Assembly (NCBI GenBank): GCA_001725255.1
Contig: MEFV01000009.1
Coordinates: forward strand, 53,549 to 117,548
Length of the DNA: 64,000 bases
Origin: Comamonas sp. SCN 67-35
GTDB taxonomy: Bacteria > Pseudomonadota > Gammaproteobacteria > Burkholderiales > Burkholderiaceae_C
Direction: 5' to 3'
Made by a program: the position numbers and the translations under genes. Under the pieces are notes generated by a model. The model was not told the DNA's origin. It did no database searches and saw only the letters and a list, made by a program, of their open reading frames with translations. The first letter of the stretch is position 1; every line of letters starts with the position of its first letter. This document shows positions 44,132 through 55,009 of the stretch, piece by piece.

Positions 44132-45361
44132 TCAGAACAGCACGCGCGTGCGGATCGTTCCGGGCACCTTGGCGAGCTTTTCCAGCGCCATGTCGGACGA
44201 GCGCGCATCCAGGTCGACGACGACATAGCCGACGTTGTCGCGCGTCTGCAGGAACTGCGCGGAGATGTTCACCTCGCCGTCCGACAAGATGCGGTTGATC
44301 TCGGACATCACGCCGGGAATGTTGCGGTGGATGTGCAGCACGCGGTGCTTGCCCGGGTGCGCGGGCAGCGCCACCTCGGGCAGATTGACCGAGGAGGTGC
44401 TGGCGCCGGTGTCGCTGTAGGTGATGAGCTTGTGCGCGACCTCCAGGCCGATGTTGGCCTGCGCCTCCAGCGTGGAGCCGCCGATGTGGGGTGTGAGGAT
44501 GACGTTGTCCAGCCCGCGCAGCGGCGAGACGAACTCGTCCTTGGTGCTCTTGGGCTCGACCGGGAACACGTCCACCGCCGCGCCCACGAGGCGCTTTTCC
44601 CTGATGGCCTCGGCCAGCGGCTCGATGCGCACCACGGTGCCGCGCGAGGCGTTGATGAGGATGCTGTTGGGCTTCATCGCGGCGATCTCGGCCTCGCCGA
44701 TCATCCATTGGGTGGAGGGCAGCTGCGGCACGTGCAGGCTCACGATGTCGCTCTGCGCCAGCAGCGCCTTGAGCGACTCGACCTGGTGCGCGTTGCCCAG
44801 CGGCAGCTTGGCGACGACGTCGTGAAAGATCACGTGCATGCCCAGGCTCTCGGCCAGCACCGAAAGCTGCGAGCCGATCGCGCCATAGCCGACGATGCCC
44901 AGCGTCTTGCCACGCGCCTCGTGCGAGTTCTCGGCACTCTTGAGCCAGCCGCCACGGTGCGCCGCCGCGTTGCGCGCGGGGATGCCGCGCAGCAGCAGGA
45001 TGGCTTCGGCCAGCACCAGTTCGGCGACCGAGCGGGTGTTGGAATACGGGGCGTTGAAGACCGCGATGCCCTTCTCGCGCGCCGCGTTCAGATCGACCTG
45101 GTTGGTGCCGATGCAAAAGCACCCGACGGCCACCAGCTTGTGCGCATGCGCCAGCACCTCGGCGGTGAGCTGGGTGCGCGAGCGCACGCCGACGAAGTGC
45201 ACGTCCGCGATCTTGTCGAGCAGCTCCTGCCCTTCCAGCGCGCGGGGCAGCAACTCCACGTTGGTGTAATCCGCCGCTCGCAGGGCATCCACCGCGCACT
45301 GGTGGATGCCTTCGAGCAGCAGGAACTTGATTTTGCTTTTGTCCAGGGACGTCTTGGGCAT
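44132..45361 (-). CDS. serA: D-3-phosphoglycerate dehydrogenase
   Basis: A 409-residue enzyme that starts serine synthesis by oxidising 3-phosphoglycerate. Substrate-binding domain (KFLLLEGIHQCAVDALRAA), NAD-binding Rossmann domain with GIVGYGAIGSQLS, catalytic His in LTPHIGGSTLEAQANIG and a C-terminal ACT domain (HRNIPGVMSEINRILSDGEV) that can bind serine as feedback inhibitor. The ATG at 45361 begins MPKTSLDKSKIKFLLLEG; a longer frame is possible but unneeded. Length matches the E. coli type. Confidence 0.96.
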   Translation of the reverse strand: MPKTSLDKSKIKFLLLEGIHQCAVDALRAADYTNVELLPRALEGQELLDKIADVHFVGVRSRTQLTAEVLAHAHKLVAVGCFCIGTNQVDLNAAREKGIAVFNAPYSNTRSVAELVLAEAILLLRGIPARNAAAHRGGWLKSAENSHEARGKTLGIVGYGAIGSQLSVLAESLGMHVIFHDVVAKLPLGNAHQVESLKALLAQSDIVSLHVPQLPSTQWMIGEAEIAAMKPNSILINASRGTVVRIEPLAEAIREKRLVGAAVDVFPVEPKSTKDEFVSPLRGLDNVILTPHIGGSTLEAQANIGLEVAHKLITYSDTGASTSSVNLPEVALPAHPGKHRVLHIHRNIPGVMSEINRILSDGEVNISAQFLQTRDNVGYVVVDLDARSSDMALEKLAKVPGTIRTRVLF

Positions 45362-45657
45362 GATGCACTTCCGATAGTTATGGCGCCTGCGCGCAGGCAT
45401 TGAAAAACGGCTTGCAAAGGCGCGATTGTGCACCGCACCAATGAAGGCTTCACGCAGCCCTCGCCAGACCCCGCGCCGATCGCCTCATTCACCGCGGGTG
45501 AACATGGTTGAAACGTCATATATCTCTGACACAATTTGCGGCGGGTAAACCCGGTTGCACGTTGCATGGTGCTGTGCGAAAACATGCGCTCGACCCCATG
45601 AGAGCGACGCTCGGCGCAATGCCCATGACGCACTTATCTCATCCACAAGGAGTATTC
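45362..45657. promoter_or_regulatory. Divergent region between serA and ugpB, with a possible Pho box
   Basis: Positions 45513-45531 read ACGTCATATATCTCTGACA. Against the PhoB box CTGTCATAwAwCTGTCAyw this matches about 15 of 19 positions by my reading. In E. coli the ugp operon is PhoB-controlled, which makes the site plausible. A good ribosome site (AAGGAG) lies at 45648-45653 before ugpB. Nothing else stands out in this stretch. Confidence 0.45.
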
Positions 45658-46974
45658 ATGCGATTCAAACCCCTGGCGCTGGTCGGCGCCACGATGCTGT
45701 CGATGGCCATGGCCGTGCCCGCGCACGCCCAGACCGAAATCCAGTGGTGGCACTCGATGGGCGGCGCGCTGGGTGAGTGGGTCACGGACCTGGCCAACCA
45801 GTTCAACGCGAGCCAGAAGGACTACAAGGTGGTCCCGACGTTCAAGGGCAGCTATGACGAATCCATGACGGCCGCCATCGCCGCCTTCCGCGCGGGCAAC
45901 GCGCCCGACATCCTGCAGGTGTTCGAGGTCGGCACGGCCACGATGATGGCCAGCAAGGGCGCGATCAAGCCCGTGGCCGAAGTCATGAAGATGGCGGGCG
46001 TGAACTTCGACCCCAACGCCTACGTGCCCGCCGTGGCCGGCTACTACACCGCGCCGAACGGCCAGATGCTGAGCATGCCGTTCAACAGCTCCACGGCGGT
46101 CTTCTACTACAACAAGGACGCCTTCAAGGCCGCGGGGATGGACCCCGACAAGCCACCGAAAACCTGGCCCGAGGTGGTGCTGGCCGCGGGCAAGCTCAAG
46201 GCGGCAGGCCAGAAATGCCCGTTCACCACGAGCTGGATCAGCTGGACCCAGCTGGAGAACTTCTCGGCCTGGCACAACGTGCTGTTCTCGTCGCTGAACA
46301 ACGGCTTCGGCGGCCTGGGCACGCGCCTGGAATTCAACAGCCCGCTGCATGTGCGCCACTTCGAGAACCTGGCCAACATGGCCAAGCAGGGCCTGTTCGT
46401 CTACAAGGGCCGCAACAATGCGGCGGACGCCACCATCGTCTCGGGTGAATGCGCCATGGCCACGGCCTCGGCCGGCCTGCTGGGCAACCTCAAGCGCAAC
46501 GCCAAGTTCGCCTTCGGCGTGAGCACCCTGCCCTACTACCCCGACGTGCCCGGCGCGCCGCAGAATTCCGTGATCGGCGGCGCCAGCCTCTGGGTGATGG
46601 CCGGCAAGAAGAACGACGTGTACAAGGGCGTGGGCCAGTTCCTGAGCTTCCTGGCCAAGCCCGAGGTAGCGGCCGCCAGCCACCAGCGCACGGGCTATCT
46701 GCCGGTGACCAAGGCCGCGTATGAGCTGACCGAGAAATCGGGCTTCTACGCCAAGAACCCCGGCGCCGACGTGGCGGTGCAGCAAATGATCCGCAAGACG
46801 ACGGACAAGTCGCGCGGCATCCGCATCGGCAACTTCGTGCAGATCCGCACCATCATCGACGAGGAAACCGAGAACATCTGGTCCGGCAAGAAGAGCGCCA
46901 AGGAAGCGCTGGACGCCGCGGTCAAGCGCGGCAACGAACAACTGGTGCGCTTCCAGAAGGCCAACGGGGGCTGA
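45658..46974 (+). CDS. ugpB: sn-glycerol-3-phosphate ABC transporter substrate-binding protein
   Basis: A 438-residue periplasmic binding protein. The signal peptide is MRFKPLALVGATMLSMAMAV followed by PAHA|QT. The mature start TEIQWWHSMGGALGEWVTDLANQF is typical of UgpB, as are NAPDILQVFEVGTATMMASKGA and MPFNSSTAVFYYNKDAF. It is the first gene of ugpBAECQ and starts after ACAAGGAGT. A dispersed repeat lies between it and ugpA. Confidence 0.95.
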   Translation: MRFKPLALVGATMLSMAMAVPAHAQTEIQWWHSMGGALGEWVTDLANQFNASQKDYKVVPTFKGSYDESMTAAIAAFRAGNAPDILQVFEVGTATMMASKGAIKPVAEVMKMAGVNFDPNAYVPAVAGYYTAPNGQMLSMPFNSSTAVFYYNKDAFKAAGMDPDKPPKTWPEVVLAAGKLKAAGQKCPFTTSWISWTQLENFSAWHNVLFSSLNNGFGGLGTRLEFNSPLHVRHFENLANMAKQGLFVYKGRNNAADATIVSGECAMATASAGLLGNLKRNAKFAFGVSTLPYYPDVPGAPQNSVIGGASLWVMAGKKNDVYKGVGQFLSFLAKPEVAAASHQRTGYLPVTKAAYELTEKSGFYAKNPGADVAVQQMIRKTTDKSRGIRIGNFVQIRTIIDEETENIWSGKKSAKEALDAAVKRGNEQLVRFQKANGG

Positions 46975-47010
46975 ACGCCATCTGCCACGGGGCTGGCTGC
47001 CATATTCGAA

Positions 47011-47066
47011 TCAAACCCGGAGCCAGCCCATACAGGGAGCGCGCTGAGAGCTCCTGTTTTGAGAGT
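47011..47066 (+). repeat. Dispersed repeat, copy between ugpB and ugpA
   Basis: Reads TCAAACCCGGAGCCAGCCC, then ATACAGGGAGCGCGCTGAGA and GCTCCTGTTTTGAGAG. It shares TCAAA, AGCC..ATACAG and AGCG with the copy at 43629. Confidence 0.6.
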
Positions 47067-47116
47067 ATATCGGCCCGGGTTCGTGGCCGCACGCCGTTCA
47101 CGCATCCGCCCCTGCC

Positions 47117-47998
47117 ATGGAAAAACGCGTTCGATTCAAATCGGCCTGGCTGCCCTGGCTGCTGGTGGCGCCGCAGATGGCCGTCGTGCTGGTGTTCTTT
47201 TTCTGGCCCGCGGGCCAGACGCTGTACCAGAGCGTGCTGCAGGAAGACGCCTTCGGCATGAGCCGCCAGTTCGTCGGCTGGCAGAACTTCGAGCGCCTGT
47301 GGGAAGACCCGAGCTACCTCGACTCGTTCTACACCACCGCCATTTTTTCGCTGCTGGTGGCGGTGCTGGGCATCTGCATCGCGCTGCTGCTGGCGGTGAT
47401 GGCCAACCGCGTGGTGCGCGGCGCCGCCATCTACAAGACGCTGCTGATCTGGCCCTACGCCGTCGCGCCGGTCGTCGCGGGCGTGCTCTGGCTGATGATG
47501 TTCGCCTCGCCCTGGGGCGTGGTGGCCTATGCGTTGCAGGCGCTGGGCTACGGGTGGAACCATCTGCTGAGCGGCACCGACGCCATGGCGCTGATCGTGA
47601 TGGCCTCGGTCTGGAAACAGATTTCCTACAACTTCCTGTTCTTTCTCGCGGGCCTGCAGTCGGTGCCCTCTTCGGTGATCGAAGCGGCCACGATCGACGG
47701 CGCCTCACCCTGGCGGCGCTTCTGGAACATCGTTTTTCCGCTGCTCTCGCCCACCACCTTCTTCCTGCTGGTGATGAACGTGATCTATGCGTTCTTCGAC
47801 ACCTTCGCCATCGTCGACGCCGCCACGCAGGGCGGCCCCGGCAAGGACACCTCCATCCTGGTCTACAAGGTCTACTACGACGGCTTCAAGGCACTGGACA
47901 TGGGCGGCTCGGCCGCGCAGTCGGCAGTGCTGATGGCCATCGTCATCCTGCTGACGGTGTTCCAGTTCCGCTTCGTCGAGAAGAAGGTGCAGTACTGA
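47117..47998 (+). CDS. ugpA: sn-glycerol-3-phosphate ABC transporter permease UgpA
   Basis: A 293-residue inner-membrane permease with six hydrophobic helices. The EAA loop, which contacts the ATPase, is [22 protein letters not shown]. It pairs with UgpE. It starts 142 bp after ugpB, with the repeat copy in between. Confidence 0.94.
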   Translation: MEKRVRFKSAWLPWLLVAPQMAVVLVFFFWPAGQTLYQSVLQEDAFGMSRQFVGWQNFERLWEDPSYLDSFYTTAIFSLLVAVLGICIALLLAVMANRVVRGAAIYKTLLIWPYAVAPVVAGVLWLMMFASPWGVVAYALQALGYGWNHLLSGTDAMALIVMASVWKQISYNFLFFLAGLQSVPSSVIEAATIDGASPWRRFWNIVFPLLSPTTFFLLVMNVIYAFFDTFAIVDAATQGGPGKDTSILVYKVYYDGFKALDMGGSAAQSAVLMAIVILLTVFQFRFVEKKVQY

Positions 47999-48000
47999 AC

Positions 48001-48073
48001 ATGCCCCCACGCTCACTTCATTCGCTGCCCCCCATGGGGGCCTCAGCGCCTTCGGGCGGCCGGGCGGCGCTGA
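48001..48073 (+). repeat. GC-rich palindromic element between ugpA and ugpE
   Basis: Contains CGCTGCCCCCCATGGGGG with a near-perfect CCCCC/GGGGG inverted repeat, followed by CTTCGGGCGGCCGGGCGGCG. It begins right after the ugpA stop and ends at the ugpE start. It is a REP-like intergenic element, similar to ones I recall from Comamonadaceae genomes. Confidence 0.6.
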
Positions 48074-48074
48074 C

Positions 48075-48928
48075 ATGATCGAACGCCGACCCGTCCTGGA
48101 TTTCGTCTCGCATGCCGTGCTCATCATCGGCGTGGCAATCATCGCCTTCCCGGTCTACGTCGCCTTCGTCGCCAGCACGCAGACCGCGGCGCAGATCACC
48201 GGCAGCAACCCGCTGTCGCTCGTGCCCGGCAACAACATCGTCAGCAGCTACACCCTGGCGCTGATGGGCGGCAAGGTGGCGGCGGGCGGCACCATCCCGC
48301 CGGGCTGGCCGATGCTGTGGATCAGCTTTGTCGTGGCCATGGTGATCGCGCTGGGCAAGATCGCCATCTCCATCATCTCGGCCTTCGCCATCGTGTACTT
48401 CCGCTTTCCGTTTCGCGGCCTGGTGTTCTGGATGATCTTCATCACGCTGATGCTGCCCGTGGAGGTGCGCATCGGCCCGACCTACCAGGTGGTCGCCGAC
48501 CTGGGACTGATCAACACCTACGCGGGCCTGACGGTGCCGCTGATCGCCTCGGCCACCGCTACCTTTTTGTTTCGCCAGTTCTTCCTCACCGTGCCCGACG
48601 AGCTGGCCGAGGCCGCGCGCATCGACGGCGCGGGGCCGATGCGCTTCTTCATGGACATCCTGTTGCCGCTGTCCAAGACCACCATGGCGGCGCTCTTCGT
48701 GATCCAGTTCATCTACGGCTGGAACCAGTACCTCTGGCCGCTGATCGCCACCACGAGCGAGGACATGTACCCCATCGTGCTCGGCATCAAGCGCGCCATC
48801 TTCGGCGAGATCTACGTCGAATGGAACGTGGTGATGGCCACGGCCATCCTGGCCATGATCCCGCCGGCCATCGTCGTCATCCTGATGCAGAAGTGGTTCG
48901 TCAAGGGCCTCGTCGATACTGAAAAATA

Positions 48929-48929
<1 letters not shown>
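48075..48929 (+). CDS. ugpE: sn-glycerol-3-phosphate ABC transporter permease UgpE
   Basis: A 284-residue inner-membrane permease. The EAA loop is [20 protein letters not shown]. No clear Shine-Dalgarno is seen because the palindromic element runs up to the ATG. Its stop codon shares one base with the ugpC start (TAATG). Confidence 0.93.
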
Positions 48930-49954
<1,025 letters not shown>

Positions 49955-49961
49955 CACATAC

Positions 49962-50013
49962 TCCGGTTTGATAGCTGAACGCGCTCGTCACACAAGGGTT
50001 TGAGGCTTATTTC
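49962..50013 (-). repeat. Dispersed repeat, copy between ugpC and ugpQ
   Basis: In reverse complement: AAATAAGCCTCAAACCCTTG, then TGTGACGAGCGCGTTCAGCT and ATCAAACCGGA. It aligns without gaps to the copy at 43629 and ends at the ugpQ start codon, so it replaces the normal ribosome-binding region. Confidence 0.75.
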
Positions 50014-50763
50014 ATGTCCAAAATTTCCCCACCCCACTGGCCTTATCCACGCTGGATCGCGCACCGTGGCGCGGGCAGGCTGGCGCCCGAAAACACCCTG
50101 GCCGCCTTTCGCGTGGGCGCAGCGCACGGCTACCGGATGTTCGAATGCGACGCCAAGCTCTCCAGCGACGGCGTGGTGTTCCTGATGCACGACACAGGGC
50201 TCGACCGCACCACCAACGGCCACGGCACGGGCGGCGACCAGCCATGGGGCTCGCTCGCCCAGCTCGATGCCGGCAGCTGGCATTCGCGCCGCTTCGCGGG
50301 CGAGCCCCTGCCCACGCTGGAGCGCATTGCCCGCTGGTGCCTTGCCAACAGCCTGCACCTGAACATCGAGATCAAGCCCACGCCGGGCACCGAGCGCGAA
50401 ACCGGCCGCGCCGTCGCCCTGCTAGCCGCGCGCCTGTGGCAAGGCCACACGCCGCCGCTGCTCACATCGTTTCAGCCCCTGGCACTCGAAGGCGCGCGCG
50501 AGGGCGCTCCCACGCTGCCCCGGGGCCTGCTGCTCGATCAACTCCACCCGGATTGGCTGGACACCGCCACTGGCCTGAGCTGCGTCGCCATGGTCTGCAA
50601 CCACGCGCTCTGGGATGCCGCCACGGTGCAGGCGGTGCACGCCGCCGGCCTGCGCGCGCTCAGCTACACCGTCAACGACGAATGGGCGGCCGAGCGCCTG
50701 TGGGGCCTCGGCACCGACGGCATCATCACCGACCGCGTCGACCTGTTCAGCCCTGCGGCGTAG
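50014..50763 (+). CDS. ugpQ: Glycerophosphodiester phosphodiesterase
   Basis: A 249-residue cytoplasmic GDPD. The active-site opening is RWIAHRGAGRLAPENTLAAF, with FECDAKLSSDGVVFLMHDTG (Glu, Asp and His ligands) and LNIEIKPTPG following. It cleaves glycerophosphodiesters to glycerol-3-phosphate, the substrate of the Ugp transporter, and closes the operon. No typical Shine-Dalgarno; the region is repeat sequence. Confidence 0.94.
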   Translation: MSKISPPHWPYPRWIAHRGAGRLAPENTLAAFRVGAAHGYRMFECDAKLSSDGVVFLMHDTGLDRTTNGHGTGGDQPWGSLAQLDAGSWHSRRFAGEPLPTLERIARWCLANSLHLNIEIKPTPGTERETGRAVALLAARLWQGHTPPLLTSFQPLALEGAREGAPTLPRGLLLDQLHPDWLDTATGLSCVAMVCNHALWDAATVQAVHAAGLRALSYTVNDEWAAERLWGLGTDGIITDRVDLFSPAA

Positions 50764-50812
50764 CCGCGCCATCTGTTACAGCCGGCCGCAAACCGCGGCA
50801 GACAATCCGCGC

Positions 50813-53344
50813 ATGCACCGTCCGCTCTGCATCCATCCGCCCGCGCCCGCAGCGGCACGCCTCTTGCTTGCCTGCGTGCTCGCGGTCTGGCTCGCCTGTA
50901 TGGGCGCCACGCCGGCGCAGGCCCAGGGCCGGGTCGGTGCATTGCTGCCTGCCGCTCCCGTGCCCGCTGCGCTGCCAGCGCTCACCGCGCCGGCCGCGCC
51001 CCCGGCCGATACGGATGGCACGCCCCTGATCCCGGTGGACGAGTTGCGCAAGCAGCTCAACGCGATTCCGCAGAAGCTGGGCGAGGAGGACGACGGCCGC
51101 AAGCTGCTGACCGACATCAGCACCATCGGCAAGGCTGCCGAGCGCGTGGTCACGCGCCGCACCACGGAACTGGCCGAGCTGGACCGGCGGCTCGAGGGCC
51201 TGGGCCCGGCGCCCGAGAAAGGCTCGCCGGCCGACGCGCCCGACGTGGTCCGGCAGCGCAAGGCCCTGGACAAGCAACGCGCCGCGCTGGACGCCGAACT
51301 CAAGCTCGCGCGCCTGGTCGCCGTGGACGCCGAGCAGCGCAGCGCCGAGCTGCAGCGTCAGCGGCGCGCGCTGTTTCAGGCCCAGCTCACGCGGCGCACC
51401 GACTCGCCGCTCAGCCCCGCCTTCTGGCGCAACATGCGCAACGCGGCACCCGGCGACGCCGTGCGCCTGAGCGCCCTCGGGGCAGAGCTGCGCGCTGCCG
51501 TGCGTGCCACGCTGGACTCGCCACAGCGCGGCGCCTTCTTCGGCTACCTGCTGACGGCGCTGGTGCTGGCCGTGGGCGGCACCTGGCTGGCCGAGCGCAT
51601 TCTGGCGCGCACGCTGCCGCCGCACCTGCCCGCCGCGCGGCTGCGCCGTTCGCTGCTGGCGGCCGCGGCCATCGTGGCCAACGTGCTCATCATCGGCACG
51701 GCACTGCAGCTCGCGTGGAACGGCGTCAAGCTCGGCGGCGTGGCCGGCGAAGACCTGCTCGCGCTGCAGCAGGCCAGCCTGCGCATGGCCGCCTACGCCA
51801 CTTTCGTGATCACACTGGGCCACGTGCTGCTGTCGCGCCGGCGCAGCTCCTGGCGCCTGCTGCCGATCTCGGACGCACTGGCGCAGCGCCTGAGCCCGTT
51901 CCCGTGGTGGATCGCCCTGCTGTCGGCGCTTGGCGGGCTGGTGGCGGAAGTGAACGTGATCGTGGACGCCAGCCTCGCGGCCGAGGTGATGACGCGCGCG
52001 ACGCTCGCCCTGCTGCTGTCCATCGCGGTGGCCGCCGCGCTGGGGCGCCTGCGTGCCACGCGAGACGCGCCCGCGGGGAGCGACGAGACGGCCGCGAAGG
52101 ACGATGCCCGGCGCCCGCTGTGGGTGGACCTGGTGCTGGCGGGCGCGGGCCTGTCCGCGATCGTCACCGTGGTGGCGGCGGTCACCGGCTTCATCGCCCT
52201 GGCGGGCACGCTGGCGCAGCAGATGGTGTGGTCCGGCGTGGTCATCGCCAGCACCTACCTGCTGGCCCAGCTGTCGGATGACCTGTGCGAGGCGCTGCTG
52301 TCGTCCAAGGGCCGCTGCGGCGCGCGCATCCATGCCACGCTGGGGCTGGAGGCGCGGCTGCTGGACCAGTCCGCGGCCCTGGCCTCGGGCGCGCTGCGGG
52401 TGACGCTGTTCTTCTACATGGTGATCGCGCTCATGGCGCCGCTGGGCACCAATCCGGACGAGCTGTTCCAGCGCGGCAGCAGCGTGGACCGCAGCCTGAA
52501 GATCGGCGACCTCACGCTCGCGCCGCAGGCGCTGCTGACGGCGCTCGCGGTGGTCTGCGCGGGCTTCGTCGCGATCCGCATCCTCAAGCGCTGGCTGCTG
52601 GACCGCTACTTTCCGCACACGGCGCTGGAGCCAGGGATGCAAAGCTCCATCGTCACACTGCTCGGCTATGTCGGCGGCGTGGTGGTGATCGCGGTGGCGC
52701 TGGCGGGCCTGGGGATCAGCGTGGAGCGCATCGCCTGGGTGGCCAGCGCGCTGTCAGTGGGCATTGGCTTTGGCCTGCAGGCCATCGTGCAGAACTTCAT
52801 CTCCGGGCTCATCCTGCTGGCCGAGCGGCCGGTGAAAGTGGGCGACTGGGTGGTGCTGGGCGACACCGAGGGCGACGTGCGCCGCGTGAACGTGCGTGCC
52901 ACCGAAATCCAGCTGCAGGACCGCTCGACGATGATCGTGCCCAACTCCGAATTCATCACCAAGACGGTACGCAACATGACGCTGGGCGGCGCCCAGGGCC
53001 GCGTGCTGCTGCGCCTGCCCGCGCCGCTCGATACCGACGCGCCGCGCATGCGCGAGCTGATCCTGCAGGCCTTCCACGCGCACGAGAGCATCCTGGACAT
53101 ACCCGAGCCCTCGGTCACGCTCGAAGGCATACACAGCGGCACGCTGACCTTTCTGGCGATAGGCTACGTGGGCAGCCCGCGCCAGATCGGCGGCGTGCGC
53201 AGCGACCTGCTGTTCGCCATCCTCGGCGCGCTGCGCGAGGCCGGTCTGGCACTGTCGCCGCCCACCACCATGGCGATGGCGCAGACCCCGCGCGAACTGG
53301 CGAACGGGCCGGTGGACGAGCCGCCGCTGGCGGAAAAGCTCTGA
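50813..53344 (+). CDS. Large MscS-type mechanosensitive channel protein with DUF3772-like N-terminus
   Basis: An 843-residue inner-membrane protein. The signal peptide is ARLLLACVLAVWLACMGATP followed by AQA|QG. The periplasmic part (~50-240) has helical, coiled-coil-like repeats (VRQRKALDKQRAALDAELKL). About ten hydrophobic segments follow. The MscS domain (~600-820) has ALSVGIGFGLQAIVQNFISG, LLAERPVKVGDWVVLGDTEG and the beta-domain block VPNSEFITKTVRNMTL. It would open under membrane tension on hypo-osmotic shock. Length and N-terminal domain resemble the DUF3772 branch rather than E. coli MscS. Confidence 0.9.
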   Translation: MHRPLCIHPPAPAAARLLLACVLAVWLACMGATPAQAQGRVGALLPAAPVPAALPALTAPAAPPADTDGTPLIPVDELRKQLNAIPQKLGEEDDGRKLLTDISTIGKAAERVVTRRTTELAELDRRLEGLGPAPEKGSPADAPDVVRQRKALDKQRAALDAELKLARLVAVDAEQRSAELQRQRRALFQAQLTRRTDSPLSPAFWRNMRNAAPGDAVRLSALGAELRAAVRATLDSPQRGAFFGYLLTALVLAVGGTWLAERILARTLPPHLPAARLRRSLLAAAAIVANVLIIGTALQLAWNGVKLGGVAGEDLLALQQASLRMAAYATFVITLGHVLLSRRRSSWRLLPISDALAQRLSPFPWWIALLSALGGLVAEVNVIVDASLAAEVMTRATLALLLSIAVAAALGRLRATRDAPAGSDETAAKDDARRPLWVDLVLAGAGLSAIVTVVAAVTGFIALAGTLAQQMVWSGVVIASTYLLAQLSDDLCEALLSSKGRCGARIHATLGLEARLLDQSAALASGALRVTLFFYMVIALMAPLGTNPDELFQRGSSVDRSLKIGDLTLAPQALLTALAVVCAGFVAIRILKRWLLDRYFPHTALEPGMQSSIVTLLGYVGGVVVIAVALAGLGISVERIAWVASALSVGIGFGLQAIVQNFISGLILLAERPVKVGDWVVLGDTEGDVRRVNVRATEIQLQDRSTMIVPNSEFITKTVRNMTLGGAQGRVLLRLPAPLDTDAPRMRELILQAFHAHESILDIPEPSVTLEGIHSGTLTFLAIGYVGSPRQIGGVRSDLLFAILGALREAGLALSPPTTMAMAQTPRELANGPVDEPPLAEKL

Positions 53345-53623
53345 TCAGCCGCGCCAGCCGCGCAGCCAAACCCACTGCACACTGGCGCACACCAGCACCA
53401 TCGCCATGTAGGTCGGCATGCGGCCATCGCTGCCCAGCAGCGCCACACCCAGCGCCAGTACCGCGCAGCCAACTACAAAAAGAAGAGCTATTGACGCAAT
53501 CCAGCCACGGGATCTGGCTACTTTTCTCATGAAAACATGACCGCCTGCCACCAACAGCAGCGCCACGGCAAACGCGGGCATGGCGAAGTTCAGAAGGTGA
53601 TTGATCAGGGTCAAAAGGGTCAT
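53345..53623 (-). CDS. Small inner-membrane protein (92 aa)
   Basis: Starts MTLLTLINHLLNFAMPAFAV and has three hydrophobic stretches (ending ALLLVAGGH, WIASIALLFVVGCAVLALGV and TYMAMVLVCASVQWVWL). No motif. It is convergent with the MscS-type gene and divergent from hemA. Part of the reading frame (53473-53530) resembles the dispersed repeat family. I do not know its function. Confidence 0.68.
   Translation of the reverse strand: MTLLTLINHLLNFAMPAFAVALLLVAGGHVFMRKVARSRGWIASIALLFVVGCAVLALGVALLGSDGRMPTYMAMVLVCASVQWVWLRGWRG
53473..53530 (+). repeat. Possible degenerate dispersed repeat inside the small membrane protein gene
   Basis: AGAAGAGCTATTGACGCAAT, then CCAGCCACGGGATCTGGCTA, loosely follows the AGCTAT...CGC...GGCTA layout of the family. 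This is the weakest of the copies listed. Confidence 0.3.
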
Positions 53624-53662
53624 GGCGTGCGCGCGGTGGTACAAATTTTATAATCGCGCTTC

Positions 53663-54955
53663 ATGGCAGTCTGGGCATTGGGCATCAACCACCATACGGC
53701 TCCGCTGGATCTGCGGGGCCGCTTCGCGTTCGCGCTCGATCAGATCGCGCCATCGCTGCAGGGGCTGCGCCAGTCGTTCGGCGCCGCGGGCGGGCGCCAC
53801 CCGGCGGTGGAAACCGCCATCCTCTCCACCTGCAACCGCACGGAGATCTACTGCGCCGCAACGCAGGCAGCCCCCGAGCACACCCTCGACTGGCTCGCCG
53901 CCAGCGGCGGCGTCAGCGCCCAGCAGTTGCAGCCCCACGCTTACCTGCTGCAGGACGACGGCGCCGCGCGCCACGCGTTCCGCGTCGCCAGCGGACTGGA
54001 CTCCATGGTGCTGGGCGAGGCGCAAATCCTCGGCCAGATGAAAAACGCGGTCCGCGTGGCCGAAGGCGCGGGCGCGTTGGGGTCCACGCTCAACCAGCTC
54101 TTTCAGCGCAGCTTCGCCGTCGCCAAGGAAGTGCGCACCAGCACCGACATTGGCGCGCACAGCATCAGCATGGCCGCCGCCGCCGTGCGTCTGGCCAGTC
54201 AGCTGTTTGAAGACCTGGGGCAGATCCGCGTGCTGTTTGTCGGCGCGGGCGAAATGGTGGAACTGTGCGCCACGCACTTCGCCGCCAAGAATCCGCGCCA
54301 GATGGTCATCGCCAACCGCACGATGGAGCGCGGCGAAAAACTCGCGGCGCGCTTTGACGCGAGCGTGATGCGTCTGGCGGACCTGCCCGAGCACCTGCAC
54401 GAATTCGACGCCGTCATCAGCTGCACCGCGAGCCAGCTGCCCATCATCGGCCTGGGCGCCGTCGAACGTGCGCTCAAGAAGCGCCGCCACCGCCCCATGT
54501 TCATGGTCGATCTGGCGGTGCCGCGCGACATCGAGCCCGAGGTCAAGCAGCTCACCGACGTCTATCTCTACACCGTCGATGATCTGGCTGGCGTGGTGCA
54601 GACCGGCCAGGCCCAGCGCGAGGCCGCCGTGCAGCAGGCCGAGGCCATCATCGACGTGGGCGTGCAGAACTTCATGCACTGGATGGACCAGCGCGATCCG
54701 GCCGGCGGCGTGGTGCCGCTGATTCGCCAGCTCAACGCCCAGGCCAACGAATGGCGTGCCACCGAACTGGCTCGCGCCCGCAAGCGCCTGGCCAAGGGTG
54801 AGGACATCGAAACCGTGCTCGAAGCCCTGAGCCGGGGCCTGACGCAGAAGATGCTGCACGGAGCGATGGCGGAACTGCATGGCGCATCGCCTGACGGACG
54901 CGCCAACACCACGCAGGCCATCAAGCGGATGTTCTTGCGCGGCTCAAGCCGCTGA
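53663..54955 (+). CDS. hemA: Glutamyl-tRNA reductase
   Basis: A 430-residue enzyme that commits glutamyl-tRNA to tetrapyrrole (heme) synthesis. It starts [20 protein letters not shown]. The catalytic Cys57 lies in [12 protein letters not shown]. The NADPH-binding block is [20 protein letters not shown]. The C-terminal dimerisation helix follows ([20 protein letters not shown]). In most beta- and gamma-proteobacteria prfA follows directly; here the next plus-strand gene, prfA, is 7.8 kb away, beyond the pilus block. Confidence 0.96.
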   Translation: MAVWALGINHHTAPLDLRGRFAFALDQIAPSLQGLRQSFGAAGGRHPAVETAILSTCNRTEIYCAATQAAPEHTLDWLAASGGVSAQQLQPHAYLLQDDGAARHAFRVASGLDSMVLGEAQILGQMKNAVRVAEGAGALGSTLNQLFQRSFAVAKEVRTSTDIGAHSISMAAAAVRLASQLFEDLGQIRVLFVGAGEMVELCATHFAAKNPRQMVIANRTMERGEKLAARFDASVMRLADLPEHLHEFDAVISCTASQLPIIGLGAVERALKKRRHRPMFMVDLAVPRDIEPEVKQLTDVYLYTVDDLAGVVQTGQAQREAAVQQAEAIIDVGVQNFMHWMDQRDPAGGVVPLIRQLNAQANEWRATELARARKRLAKGEDIETVLEALSRGLTQKMLHGAMAELHGASPDGRANTTQAIKRMFLRGSSR

Positions 54956-55009
54956 ACGCCGAACGCTCTTTACGGTCAATCCGCGGCCAGGCTGTAGCCG
55001 CAAACAGGA

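Noticed and set aside
50747..52642. 631-codon frame opposite the MscS-type channel gene
   Set aside because: Composition dominated by Gln/Arg/His with no motif; the plus-strand channel is well supported.
54939..54952. GCGGC-TCAA-GCCGC hairpin at the hemA end
   Set aside because: It is a 5-bp stem inside the last codons with no T-run; too weak to call a terminator.
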